From the NCBI RefSeq assembly GCF_964340395.1, contig NC_135570.1, forward strand, positions 4,441,322-4,505,321: a stretch of DNA of 64,000 nucleotides, written 5' to 3'. The notes under the pieces were generated by a model. The model worked only from the letters and a program-made list of their open reading frames with translations, searched no databases and had not been told where the DNA came from. The stretch is from Glandiceps talaboti. Lineage: Eukaryota > Hemichordata > Enteropneusta > Spengelidae. The position numbers and the translations under genes were made by a program. How positions within the stretch are numbered: the first letter of the stretch is position 1; every line of letters starts with the position of its first letter. Positions 1 through 12,485 of the stretch are shown piece by piece.

Positions 1-60
1 TTCAGTTTACGATAGACATAAACTAAAATTACAGTTCTGGCATGATGTGGACCTTTTTGC

Positions 61-310
61 CCTCTGAAGCCAATTTGATGCACCACTGACGCACACAATT
101 TCTAGTGACGGACCAAAATTTGGTGTTCCCCTATCTCTTACTATGTGGTGAGTGTGCCCTCTAAGCCAATTTGATGCACCACTGACGCACACAATTTCTA
201 GTGACGCACCAAAATTTGGTGTTCCCCTATCTAGATATCTTACTATGTGGTGAGTGTGCCCTCTAAGCCAATTTGACACGCCACTGACACACACAATTTC
301 TAGTGATGCA
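61..310. repeat. Minisatellite, about 80-100 bp unit, roughly three copies
   Basis: The block containing GCCAATTTGATGCACCACTG, then ACACAATTTCTAGTGACG and CACCAAAATTTGGTGTTCCC, recurs three times with small length changes. A diverged fragment (AGCACCACTGACACACACAA) recurs near 4886. The open frame through it on the minus strand is repetitive and not a gene. Confidence 0.85.
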
Positions 311-360
311 CCAAAATTTTAACTACTACAGTGTTAGTTTGTGTCTACATTTTGTATCTT

Positions 361-1210
361 AGTAATCACTCATCAGTTGTGCTGCACTATGTCATCAGTT
401 GTGTTGTACTATGTCATCAGTTATGTTGTACTATGTCATCAGTTGTGTTGTATTACATGTATGTCATCAGTTGTGTTGTACTATGTCATCAGTTGTGTTA
501 TACTGTCATCAGTTGTGTTGTATTACATGTATGTCATCAGTTGTGTTGTACTATGTCATCAGTTGTGTTGTACTATGTCACCAGTTGTGTTGTACTATGT
601 CATCAGTTGTGTTGTACTGTCATCAGTTGTGTTGTACTGTCATCAGTTGTGTTGTACTGTCACCAGTTATGTTGTACTGTCACCAGTTATGTTGTACTGT
701 CACCAGTTATGTTGTACTGTCATCAGTTGTGTTGTACTGTCACCAGTTATGTTGTACTGTCACCAGTTATGTTGTACTGTCATCAGTTGTGTTGTACTAT
801 GTCATCAGTTATGTTGTACTGTCACCAGTTATGTTGTACTGTCACCAGTTATGTTGTACTGTCACCAGTTATGTTGTACTATGTCATCAGTTGTGTTGTA
901 CTATGTCATCAGTTGTGTTATACTGTCATCAGTTGTGTTGTACTATGTCATCAGTTGTGTTGTACTATGTCATCAGTTGTGTTGTTCTATGTCATCAGTT
1001 GTGTTATACTGTCATCAGTTGTGTTGTATTACATGTACATGTCATCAGTTGTGTAGTACTATACCATTTGTGTATATTCTAGTGCTACCGGTACATTTAC
1101 ATTATCAGCTGATTACTACTTTGTCATCAGTTGTGTGCTGCTGTCATCAGTTGTGTAGTATGAAGTCATCAGTTGTGTCATACTATGTCACCAGTTCTGC
1201 ACTAGATTGT
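361..1210. repeat. Minisatellite of 19-22 bp units (GTCATCAGTTGTGTTGTACT)
   Basis: Several dozen imperfect copies of GTCATCAGTTGTGTTGTACT alternate between 19- and 22-bp spacing; variants read GTCACCAGTTATG. All three plus-strand frames stay open because the unit lacks stops. The long ORFs here (up to about 300 codons) are therefore artefacts of the repeat. Confidence 0.95.
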
Positions 1211-1289
1211 ATACATCAGATTTATTATATTGAAACTCCAAAGCTAAATGTACACTGTACATTTTGAAAATCATACTAAATGAACTCAT

Positions 1290-2600
1290 ACTACAGTCAA
1301 CACATAAAATGGCCCACATTATCATACACATGCATTATAACATTAGCACAGGTTTCTAAATGTAACTTCTACATGTATTGATATTCAAAGCACAAATCTC
1401 TACCTAGTTAGAAAGCTATACACATACACATGGCACAGTAGAATGTTCGTTGATTGGGATGGTACGTATTGCCTACAGTATAATGGGCTCTCTTTGAACA
1501 CATACATGTAGTTATGGTCAACTAGCTAGGCAGTTTAAAGCTACTGCAATTGGGATCGTTTTTTTTTTTAAAACTGTTTTTGTTCGATATAACTGACTTA
1601 CTTTTCATGTCGTACACCCTGCACAGTACTGAAACACCTACAATGTATGGTTAAGACAATTCTGTGTAGCTGTATGCATACATGTATAATGGTACAATAC
1701 GAATCCTATCAAATTTATTTTGGGATCAGCACTCTAAAATCAGCAGTCTAACACAATCACAATTTCAATCTGTTAAGAGTTGCATACATGTTAACTGAAA
1801 AACATATTTATTGCCCTAACTACAAAGTTATTTTCTGAATAAAACAATGACAAAATGGAGTAAAACTTAAACTAAGGGGTACAAATGGAACTCTTAACTG
1901 TTTTTTTCTAATATCTGTAACTTTTTAGTTTAAAAAAATGTACATTTCCATCTATGTGCATGCAAATATAAAATAAACAATGCTAATTTTTTGTGGCAAA
2001 TACCACATTATACATTTGTGCAAGAACGATAAATCACTTGGAAATAAACATAGTATGACACTTCTAACCACCAAGGGAAATTAATAAATTCATAAATTAA
2101 ATATTTAATCATTTCATCTATTTATCTATCCTCGGATCAAATAAAACTGATTAATATATAAATTAAATCATTGATCGATTACGAAAATAAGAGAAATTAA
2201 CTTCCCATATGGCGTTATTCATAATAATTTTCAAAGAATATGGTACTTTACATAAAACTATTCTATTGTTATGCAAATTATGACAGGTCAATCCATTATG
2301 TTCTAGGGGAGAGAGAAATTAAAAAGGACTGGTAACAAACAAATTTTTTTCAGTTTTTGTTTTTATTTTCAACATATTTATGTTGTACTTTGCTATGTAT
2401 TATGATCTAGTTATCAAACCTTTAATTGGCAAATCATGCCCATTCGTTGATAAATGGTTGGAGATTCTTCATTTTTATATTTACATACAGACATCAAGTC
2501 AATGTACACATGCATCAATAACTAGTAGCCAAGCCATTCAGCTAATTACAGGGATTGAACCATTTTCAATAAATGTTTAGTGTGTTTGCAAATAGCTACA
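1290..2600. other. Non-coding, AT-rich; includes one copy of a dispersed repeat
   Basis: I see no exon here. The stretch 1540-1860 resembles 27900-28240 and 3640-4165: the shared order is a T-run, then GTACACCCTG, CAGTA.TGAA, TGTAGCTGTA, and CCTAAAATCAG or a close variant. This is an interspersed repeat family of about 300 bp. Confidence 0.55.
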
Positions 2601-2611
2601 TGTAGCTAGGC

Positions 2612-2698
2612 TGTAAGGTATGCCTTGACGGGACGCCCTCACACATCGGTCAACCTAGAGGATGCCGGTGAGGGCAGAGTGACACAACATATCTTACA
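2612..2698. repeat. Short fold-back element, copy A
   Basis: The element starts TGTAAGGTATG and ends CATATCTTACA, so the ends are near-perfect inverted repeats. Inside, GCCCTCAC and GGTGAGGGC form a second inverted pair. Related copies lie at 37866-37906 (partial), 52269-52319 (partial) and 59024-59112. The size (under 100 bp) and terminal inverted repeats suggest a tiny MITE or fold-back element. Confidence 0.65.
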
Positions 2699-3639
2699 AT
2701 CTATAGGTGAGCCTAAAATGAGGATTTCGCTCTCCCTTTACCCCTACCACACCTGACATTTTGCTATCAACCTACACATATTGCTTTAATGAAACTACAG
2801 CCAGAAAAACAGGTGAAAATTCTCATTGGGTTTTCAGTTCTTCTTGCTGTCAGATGACATCAACAGTGTCACCATGTGATTAGAACCAACTCTGAATATT
2901 GAGCTGTATGATGAAAACATGATTACCATACTTGGCATTGCTGCAGGAAATAGTAATCTAATTTTAGGTTTGAATATAGGTCCACAATAGCAATATGCCA
3001 GGCGTGGTAGGAGAAAGTGAGACTCAGAGTAAAACCACAAGACTGGATTCTTAGCAAGCATCAGGCTAAAAAATATGAACAAAAAACAGTGAAAGTTCAA
3101 ATACAATGGAGGTCATTGTCCGACATAAAGCATGTATCGATTCTTCATTACTTCAAACAGAGCTCTGACTTCAAAATGACTCATCAGTCATAAGTGAATG
3201 CATTGCAACATATGGCATAGGCCATCAACACTTTCCATTTATAGTACTAGAAAACTGCCTATTTTGACAGGAACAAAGAACATATACATCATATACATAT
3301 ATATATATATTTCTAATTATATAATAAGACATGAGGGTTAACTGTACATATTGTTATGAAAGATATTAAATTCAATAGTGACTCATCTAATGGCAACAAC
3401 AAAATGGGTATGCATGAACAAATTGTTGATACTGAAAAGCAGAGACCATACTTAGAATAGCAGAGTGCAATATAGTTACTTTGGAATGATAAATTGGAAA
3501 TGAATGCAACGTTTTGATCCATCTACTACGGACTTTAATCACGCAATGATTGATTTATTCAGCGTTGATGTCTCTCTCTGGACTGGTGGAATACCAAGGA
3601 TACAAACTACCATAAATTTATGGACATATTATAGCGTCA

Positions 3640-4165
3640 GCTGTGGGTAAACATATTTGTATATACATGTACATTGTACTGTATGGTGTGACAAATCCAA
3701 TCAAATTGATTTTTGAGTCCGTACCTAAATATCAGTGCAGTCAATGCTATATGATTTCAATGTATTGCTTTTATACTACTTACGAATAAAGTTGACCTCT
3801 ACTGTAATAGGGAACTTGCAATCCAGACTGAGCATGCTCAGATGCAAAGGACTATGGGATTATCTGTGGTTATCGTAATACCTAATCTGGAGCTACTGAT
3901 AAAATTACCCTCCCACAATGGTCAGGGTAACTATGAATTGATTATTTGTGGTTACAAACAATGTAACATTATTGTTTACAATACTAATTGATTAGTATTT
4001 ATTATCACATTTCCCATGATGCAACATTCAACATGGCGGGTTTGCAAGTTCCCTATTAAACATGTACAATGTCAAATTATTGGTATTTTAACAATTTTCA
4101 GTGAATAAATTTGTTGGTTGCCTGATTGAAAAAATACATTCTCTCTCGTAACAGCTCATGTAGGT
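3640..4165. repeat. Dispersed repeat copy interrupted by a MITE
   Basis: The flanks of the MITE at 3810-4053 together resemble the uninterrupted repeat at 27900-28240. To the left is GTTGACCTCTACTG; to the right is ATTATTGGTATTTTAACAAT, then TTTTCAG and a GATTGAAAAAAT motif. The same order occurs near 28135-28225 without the insert. Confidence 0.6.
3810..4053 (+). mobile_element. MITE with GGGAACTTGCAA termini, copy 1
   Basis: The 244-bp element begins GGGAACTTGCAA and ends TTGCAAGTTCCC, a perfect 12-bp terminal inverted repeat. It is flanked by TA on both sides. Three more copies lie at 28314-28554, 31202-31440 and 37596-37839. There is no coding capacity, so it is non-autonomous. The TA target duplication points to the Tc1/mariner superfamily or another TA-targeting family (inference). 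Confidence 0.9.
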
Positions 4166-5200
4166 TTAAACTCAGTAGTACTGAAGCATAAAATCACAAA
4201 ACTAGCGTAGCAACCTCAATATTGAAATACTACGATTTGATATGAAATTTTAATGTAGATAATCCTTCTGTGAATATCATGTTTTTGTATGACTCTAGAG
4301 TGATATTAGAAGAAGAACTACATCAATCATGCAGATGGGATATGTCAATTCTGGAATCATTTAAGAGACGCAGTATGTCAACAGAGCTAATAATTGTATA
4401 AATATCACTTAGAACAGAACTAATACTACTATATGTACATATGGATCATTCAGTTGATTTTTCTGGGAACTGTCGAAAGAAGGTCTACAATGTATGTATG
4501 GGGCATGCTTGTTTCTCAGTGATTCACATAATATACATGTATTTGTTGTTCGGAAGGCATTACTTTACATATCTATGTTTCCTATGACCCAATCGACCCT
4601 ATATTTCTTCAGTCTTGAAATATTTATTTAAACTTGATACCCTGTGCAGCAGGATAAGGAAAAATAGCATCAATGGTGTTGTAGTACAAATGCAGAGTTA
4701 GTGTTTTTTTTAAACGTTTATATACACCATACTGTTGGCAGGGGCAGTAATCTTCATTGCTGGGTCAATTATGTAAATTATATGGAAGTTTATACATTTG
4801 CCTTGTGATATTATAACAACGCTATATTATACATCATAGTTGCATAGTTGCCAACATACCTGAAGATACAACAATCCCATATTGAAGCACCACTGACACA
4901 CACAATATGTTGCCAAAATCCAAACAAGGAAAAAAAGACATACATGAGTTTGGAGTTGGCATTACAACTTAATACTTTATTTGCCTATTAGTATTAATGT
5001 TCTATACTCTATCTATTGTAACACAATACAGGATTATTAGACATTCCATACATTAGGAAACAATTCCATGCTGTTTTACACTAATCTGAAATCCCTGTAC
5101 TGGAATTAATCTGTGAACCATAACTATCCCATATATTGAATCTCATGGACAAACACAGCAGCACTAGTGGATTTCACACTCTCTAAACATCATATCAAAC
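4166..5200. other. Non-coding stretch, nothing recognised
   Basis: AT-rich sequence with frequent stops in all frames and no convincing exon. Confidence 0.5.
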
Positions 5201-5352
5201 ACTCAATCACTCACTCACTCACTCACTCACTCACTCACTCACTCACTCACTCACTCACTCACTCACTCACTCACTCACTCACTCACTCACTCACTCACTC
5301 ACTCACTCACTTACTCACTCACTCACTCACTCACTTACTCACTTACTCACAC
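5201..5352. repeat. Microsatellite (ACTC)n
   Basis: A nearly pure CACT tetranucleotide tract decays at its right end into ACTT, ACCT and ACCA variants. The plus-strand frame (Thr-His-Ser-Leu repeats) is an artefact. Confidence 0.95.
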
Positions 5353-8300
5353 ACTTACCTACCTACCAACCAACCAATCAATCCATAATTTGTACAATGA
5401 GAAACATAGAGTTATTATAAAATGTAAGTACAGGCAGCCTAATATCATAACTTTAGTGGGAGACCCAAATGAAAATTTCAAATAGCCGGGAACTCAGAAC
5501 CTACTTTGGACAGACACACACACCTGCACATACTGTACACAAGAAATGCACACAAATAAGAAGGTAAGACAGACTACTAACTAGTATTATGTAAACAGAC
5601 AGACAGCCATCAAACTCATCATGTCATCAAACTCACATGTGTGCAAAGCATGCTATACTAATAATAGTCTGTCTTTACAACATCTCCATACATGTGTACA
5701 GATAAAGACATTACCATTCACCTCATCTGACAATGGCAAACAACTGTTAATTGTGTTACATGTACATTATTGTATGTTCCATGAACAGTCCAAATATAGA
5801 AACATGCAGACAGACTGCTGGTACAAAATTGTACAAAATTCAAAACTACACAAAATAGGCTTGTTCCTCACTTCATCTATACTGTCCTTGTATTATAAGC
5901 ACTTTTCATTATGAATTATGTGTATACATTACACATATGTTATGTGTATATTATTGCTGTGTGTAAGTTTATGCGATTGAGTACATTTGTTTCAATTTTG
6001 TACGTACGTACAATAACAAACTTTTTACACTTTTTGCATCTTTTTGCAATGTATTGAGTTATGAACATGGACTTGGTATATGTTCTTTCGCATTATTTTT
6101 TCAAGTAGAAAAACATAGTGAAGCTGTTTTATCAAATAAAAATCCAAAATAAATACCAAATTCTCATCCATATGGCCACTTAACAGCAGGAAAAATTTAA
6201 AACCCAATGAGAATTTGCGCCTCATTTCGTGCTGAACATTCATAGAAGTAACCAGCCACTAGCAAAATGCCAAATGTGGCAGCAGAATGGAGAGCCAAAA
6301 ATCCCCACACTACTGGATTCTAGGCTGGACTTCATGACTCCTCAGGACTATGTCTGTTTACAAAATGTACATACATGTACATTGTATATTTATGTATGTT
6401 TGAATACAAATATTTTTAGGATGTAACTTGCATACTAATATTATCTGTATAATATTTATAACTGACATTTTATTCCTTATAATATAAACCCGTAAAAAGC
6501 TTGTTGCCCAAAATTAGATAATTCATGCAAGCTGTGTTCATGCTGCTTTGCCTAGATATTTTATGGCATCAAACACATGTCTTATGACAGTGTTCTCCCT
6601 AGGAAAGATTCAAAAGATGCTGGCTAATTTGCATACTACTCTGCACATTGTGGTCATTTGCATATTTTGCATACTACTTTACATATTGTGGTAATTTGCA
6701 TAATTATTTACAGTCTAGGCCATACCCTATAAGTACATGTATCTTTGAATTGCAAGCTATCTCTTGAGAAGGGATTCGAAGCCACGGATAGCCTCACGAC
6801 AAACACCTATAAAAATGTACAAGATATAAATACATATTTGATAATATACAAATTCATTTGCACCAATAAATAAAGCCCTAAATTTAAAATGAAAATAGCT
6901 GATTGAATAAAGGACTTCTTATAACAATTTTTAGGGCATTGAAGATGCACTTTGATTCACCAACCTGACAGAAGAAATTGGAACTCGGATGACGTGGACA
7001 TGTTTGGTCTCTGAGAGTTGCTATGATGTTGCTTTGATATCACAGTGTTAAAAGATCAGCGCAACACGGTCTCAATTTTCATATTTCAAAATATTATGAC
7101 AGGAGACATTATCACAGTATGGTGAGATAATTTATCATGTCAGAGAACATGATATGTGTCTAGTAGTAACAACGGCATGCCACAAGTTTTTGGACTTTTA
7201 AAAGGCAGGCTAATTCAACTTCCTCAGGGCATGTACCTACATAATTGTTTGGTTAATTCTAATACACAGGGTGAAATAAGTGACTTATAGTAAGTATTCT
7301 AAAAGCAATTACAATTGCTAGGATACATTTGTACACCAGAGTGATACACATTTTATACATGTAACTACAATTAGATATTATTCCCCAATATTTTCTTTGT
7401 ACAGCCAAGGAAAATATGAGTGACTTAAGGAGCCTTGTCACTTCAAGTCGCTAGACAATTAGTAACAACATTAGGTTATGAGTATTTACCAGCTGAATGA
7501 AGAAAAATAGGGGAGAATAACTCTAATATACATCTAATTCCAGTGTACTTCCTCAAACATAATTCATGAAAAATGGGAAAAATAATGACGATTTTCAATA
7601 TTTTGAGTTATATTTTGGGTCATGCAGAACCACTCACTGACTTTAGATATGGGTTGTTGTGACATAGAACAACTGAGGTGTATACTCCATATTTTCTGTT
7701 CAGAGACAATATATTGGCTTGTGCATGGTACTATACAACATGGTATTTAGTTTGAAATCATATATCTAAATTTGAATTTTCTAACATTAACAAATGTATA
7801 CAATGTACATACAACATCAAAAACCCGAAACCACACCCCTATTTACAGCACCATCCGAAACATACCTGCCAAGAGAGGTCAATATTTCGTTGCTTTAGCA
7901 GAAACATTTGCTCTGGCTTGCAAGAATGTGTATATACTGAATACATGCATGTATATATATGTACATCTGTATAGCTACAAAATGTACAGAGAATAACACT
8001 ACGACATGTACAAGCATTTCAAACATTTGACTCTCCATTCTTGACTAATTGGAGGAATGATCTATTCATGTGTGACGGGCCATGAATATTGTATCTTAGT
8101 ATGCAAAAGACTCGACTCTAGTAATACAAAATACTTGGATATTTTGTATACATGTAATACAGAAAACGTGATATCCGTCAAGCAATCTCACACACGTGTA
8201 CGTCTTCACGTATTGTTGAAATGTCTAGATAAATCAAAGTAGAATAAATACCCCTCAATAACACTGTTACACAAGTCGTAATTGTACACATACATGCACA

Positions 8301-9289
8301 CACAAAAATTCAGTTACTTTGAACCAAATACAGACTCCTACTTCCCACCTACATTGTACAGGTATGAATCCATGGGCTGTTGTTGTAATTGTAAATAATA
8401 CCTTAAGTTCTGTTTGTCTTTATGCTAAATTCTGCTTGAGTGATCCAGTCTTGCCAATGGCTACATAGCAATTGGTACTAGTTGCAAGCTGTCACCGAGT
8501 AGTTGGACTCAGTCCAATAGAATGACAACTAATTAAGATACAGCTTTCACAAGTTGAGTTTTACAGTAGATGTACATCTCAAGAATCACTTTCCGTCTTG
8601 GCTAGTATCGGGTTAGCTCAGGAGTCAGTACTACTAACACTAACACTGCCCCTGTGAGTTAGCAACTAAAATGGTTACTTAGGTTTCAGAATCTCAGTAA
8701 CAGAAGGTGGAAATCTGGTAAAACATAGATTTCAATACTATGCATATACATTTGTACCATCATTTTGGTGGTGCTTAACTCCAGTAAAATAATTGGGAAA
8801 CTCAGGTTCAATTTACCTATCCTGTTTTGCTCAACTTGTAAGCTGTGTTACACACAGATGCTCCCTGGTAGATAGAGGATTTTTAAACCCTAAAAACAAA
8901 AACACTACCCTGCACCAGCCAAATGTAACACAAAAGTTTAACAATACAGTGTTACATGTACACCTGCCAGGCCAGGTAACACCAGGTAAGCAAATTTGAG
9001 GGAGGATGAAAACAAATAATTTAGAGGAGGTAGAGGAGGCCATCAGGATAAAAACGTAAACATGTACTACGAAGGTCAATTCAGGCAAAATAACGAAGGT
9101 AAAACAGCAATGAACGATAAGCCGACATCTACATTGGATTTTAATCAGATTGACTGAGACATAGCCTACCTGTTGTCTTGAAAGACTAACACTACTCCAT
9201 TATTTCAACTAATTCTACAGAATTAAAAGATATGCAATACATTTATCTATCCTAAAAGTTTACACTTTCGTATCAACCTTATTGTTTTA
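5353..9289. other. Non-coding stretch, nothing recognised
   Basis: Only short ORFs without exon-like ends are present. Local repeats of TTTGCATACTACT occur at 6628-6705. Confidence 0.5.
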
Positions 9290-9620
9290 AGAAAAGTTTA
9301 AAAACGCATCTTTTCCGCAAAGCTTTTAATTAACTGTTTTTTCAGATGTACATGTATCAAGTGTTGTTTTAGTATCAAGTGCTTTTTCTTTTTTTAGATT
9401 TGTGAACCGTTTAGAGCATTCTATGGATTTACGGTATAGAAAAATAAATATTATTATTATTATTTTGTTATTTTTGTTAACTACATTGTATCAATTATTA
9501 CTATAGTTGATATATTTACTAGTTTATTTTAGCACCAAACACTTATTGCAGAAAATCCAATGAAGAAATGTTTTCTTAACAGATGCAATAAAGATTCTAT
9601 TCTATTCTATTCTATTTGTC
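9290..9620 (+). mobile_element. Possible 3' remnant of a non-LTR retrotransposon
   Basis: A frame near 9290-9335 reads KKSLKTHLFRKAFN and then stops. This resembles the extreme C-terminus of reverse transcriptases of CR1/L2/Jockey-type elements. About 250 bp of AT-rich sequence follows, with an AATAAAG and a (TTCTA)n-like tail at 9593-9620. No upstream reverse transcriptase is visible, so this would be a 5'-truncated copy. The family assignment rests on a very short peptide. Confidence 0.4.
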
Positions 9621-10721
9621 TAGTCTAGTTTAGTCCATTCTAGTCTAGTCTATATATCCTAACTGCCATTTGATTTTTTGAATACAAACTCAAGTCATGC
9701 ACTGCATTCAATACACAATGGTACCATTTTTAGTTTACACCCAGTTTCCAAACCATTCTCATGGGAGGTAAAATTACTATATTCATGGACTCCTAGATGT
9801 AGACTAGAGTGCAAAGGTGCAATAATCGTATTGTGGTCATGAATTAATGAGTTCTTCAAGAGTCTATTTACCAGTTGGATGATTGGTTGTCACACTCAAA
9901 TACTGCTATTCAGTGTCTCAAAGGATGAAAAGTAACCAGTTTCCTGTCAGTCAGCATGTGCTTTACACTATCACAACTCAAGTGGACGGAATGAGCTTTA
10001 GTACAACAAAACAGAGCACAGTGCGATATGTTGACTTGATAACATAGTCTGAAAACACTGAAGCATTCAGATTATAGTACTGTGAAATATGCTACATCAA
10101 ATACGTGTTGTAAAATTGACATAGATAACTTATAAAGCGTGCTATAAACTCAGTTCTAGTCTGGTAGCTACACATTCTATGTTCTCTCTCCACCGTGGAG
10201 AGAGAGAGATTTTCAACTGTGGAGGGTGAGATTGTAGAAAACGAATACAAATATATAGTTATTAGACTATAATCATAATCATAATTAGACTGTAATACTC
10301 ATGACTCCACTGATAAAATAACATTACCATGGCCTTAAATTAAAGATATCATGAATACAAGAACCTGGGCTTGAATCATCATGGGCATTTATTTGTAAAC
10401 ATAACTTCATGTTACTCCCCATCACATATTTACATTATTTCAAGACGGCAACAAGTTAAAGAGATTTGTACTGTTTCTTAGCACCCCCCCCCCCAAGTCA
10501 ATTTTTATTTATATCCCTTTGAAAGATTGGTGTTCACCTGGACCTTTAATACTACCATCTACCCAACCCAATTATCACTTTGTTTTACTTGCCTTCTATG
10601 TGTAACCAATTTCCATAAATATTACATGTATATATTTGATTCCATCGATTCCTGTAAAATTAGTCTACCCTCCATAACTATAATTCAACACTATAAACAA
10701 GCAATGATAATAAGTATAATA
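9621..10721. other. Non-coding stretch, nothing recognised
   Basis: No exon candidates. A small hairpin of CTCTCTCCACCGTGGAGAGA lies near 10184-10207, and a C-run at about 10485. Confidence 0.5.
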
Positions 10722-10890
10722 GCCTATTTGTATTGGTAATTACTTATTTGCATTGGTAATTACTCATTTGCATGGGTAATTACTTATTTGCATTGGTAAT
10801 AGCTCATTTGCATTGGTAATAGCTCATTTGCATTGGTAATTATCATTTGCATTGGTAATTACTCATTTGCATTGGTAATTGCTCATTTAC
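10722..10890 (+). repeat. Tandem 19-20 bp repeat, each unit with an ATTTGCAT octamer
   Basis: About eight copies of CATTTGCATTGGTAATTACT occur in tandem. Seven contain the exact octamer ATTTGCAT, the reverse complement of the POU-factor octamer ATGCAAAT. The first has ATTTGTAT. Confidence 0.85.
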
Positions 10891-10971
10891 AGCTACATGT
10901 ACAGTACTGTGTATAGCATTACATTAGCAATGCACCACAGACAAGTTCTTACTTGTCTGTGAATGCACCAA

Positions 10972-11205
10972 TATAATAACAATCTTTATTTATACTGGAT
11001 AGTTCTTTAAGCATATAAACACTTGTCTCCCAAGAAGTCCAGTGAGGGCCATCCCTCATGGGTTCAGTGTTAATGCAGGAGAAAACCGGAGTACCCGGGG
11101 AAAACCTGCGTTGTTCGGTAGAGTCAAACTGAACGACACTCTTCTTACTTACAGCATGTTAAGAGGCAAGTGGGTTAACCACTCAGCCACTGACAACCCG
11201 TACAC
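10972..11205 (+). mobile_element. SINE-like dispersed repeat, copy 1
   Basis: The block shares long runs with 26145-26390: TACTGGATAGTTCTTT, CACTTGTCTCCCAAGAAGTC, AGTGAGGGCCATCCCTCATG, AGAGTCAAACTGAAC, CACTCAGCCA. It contains ACCGGAGTACCCGGGGAAAA, a motif I recall from SINE-like repeats of many invertebrates (from memory, not searched). The ORF across it is not a gene. Confidence 0.7.
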
Positions 11206-11974
11206 GTACATGTATACACCACAGGTTTCATTTGCAACACATACATTTTGTACTTTTTACAAAGATTGAATGGTTTCCAAGAATATTTTCTTATTTTACA
11301 CATTCAAGCAAATGCACTTCAGAGTCAGAAGTTATTCTTAAATTACCTCAATTCAATACTCCTGTACACTGTAAAAATGTCAATGATTTATTTTGTGGTT
11401 TTTTGTTGGCAGAGAAAAAAAAACATTGAGCAGTGCAAATGTTCTACTGCATGTAGCTCTTTGATATCTAAATTACGTTGAACCTTGGTGACACCAAACT
11501 AAATTATTTGTAAGTTATACCTTTTGTGTATTACATGTATTTTTCTCCTGCTTGTACAGAATGTGTTATCTTATTATGGTTGATTAAGCTTGCATGTGTT
11601 TTGTCTATATATTATTCCACAGTTACCAGAATACATTAATTGATTTCCATTTTGATAACATCCATCGCCAACTTAAAGGCACTGGATTAAGTCCTAGATT
11701 TTCACATAAGATCATACCTTTGTCTATGATAGACTTGTTTCTATACGTACAGAGCTCTTCAAGAAAGCTGTTCTTCTCACCCATATTTTATCTCCATCAA
11801 ACTGGGCTTGAACAAATTCCACCCTACTCTTTCTTGTAAATGGTGGAAGGTAATTAGCATAATAATATCTTCTTTTGTTATGTAAATATCTAATAACTCT
11901 ACCATTATTTTTTGGGAAGAGCAATGTGTTATGTACGTCACAACTTGGTGAACTCTTTCCAAGTGTCTCAATGT
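11206..11974. other. Non-coding stretch, nothing recognised
   Basis: Several overlapping short ORFs occur, none with splice-site support or recognisable protein. Confidence 0.45.
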
Positions 11975-12485
11975 AAGGTTACCCTCAATCTGATTAAAAT
12001 CCGATGTAGTGTACACGTCGCAATTTCTTTTTTGGCTGTTACGTTTGTACTGTTGTTTGTTCTTTTGTGAGTGCGCATTACATACATCTGACAAAATACC
12101 ATAGATTTTCCTGAGCCACACAAGAACAATGAGTGAATTCACTCAACCACTGAAAAAGTGTAATACACCAAAACATATGGGTACAGTACTTCAGCATGCT
12201 CTGTTCGAAAGAGCATGAGCACAGAGCGTAGCCAACGATGTTATCATTATTGTTTGGTACTTCTCTTTCTTTCAATTTCAAACACTGAGTGTCATATTGT
12301 AAGACAGATTCTGATTGGATACTCATAAGTATGTGATTAGGTTCAGGAAACCCTATGGTATTGTTTCATAATATGTATGTAACGAGTGCTCACAAAAGAA
12401 CAAACAACAGTAAACGTAACAGCCAAAAAGAAATCGAGAAGTGTACACTACATCTGATTTTAATCAGATTGGGTCACCCTCTAAA
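11975..12485. repeat. Large inverted repeat, arms of about 130 bp
   Basis: The left arm (about 11975-12115) and the reverse complement of the right arm (about 12345-12485) share CAATCTGATTAAAATC, GATGTAGTGTACAC, TTTTTGGCTGTTACGTTT, CTGTTGTTTGTTCTTTTGTG and AATACCATAG. A spacer of about 230 bp separates them. Fragments of the CATCTGATTTTAATCAGAT end also occur near 9125-9155 and 40618-40642, so the arms are two copies of a dispersed element in opposite orientation. Confidence 0.75.

Noticed and set aside
331-1267. Three overlapping plus-strand ORFs of 227-308 codons
   Set aside because: They read through the 19-22 bp minisatellite in all frames and the proteins are pure repeats.
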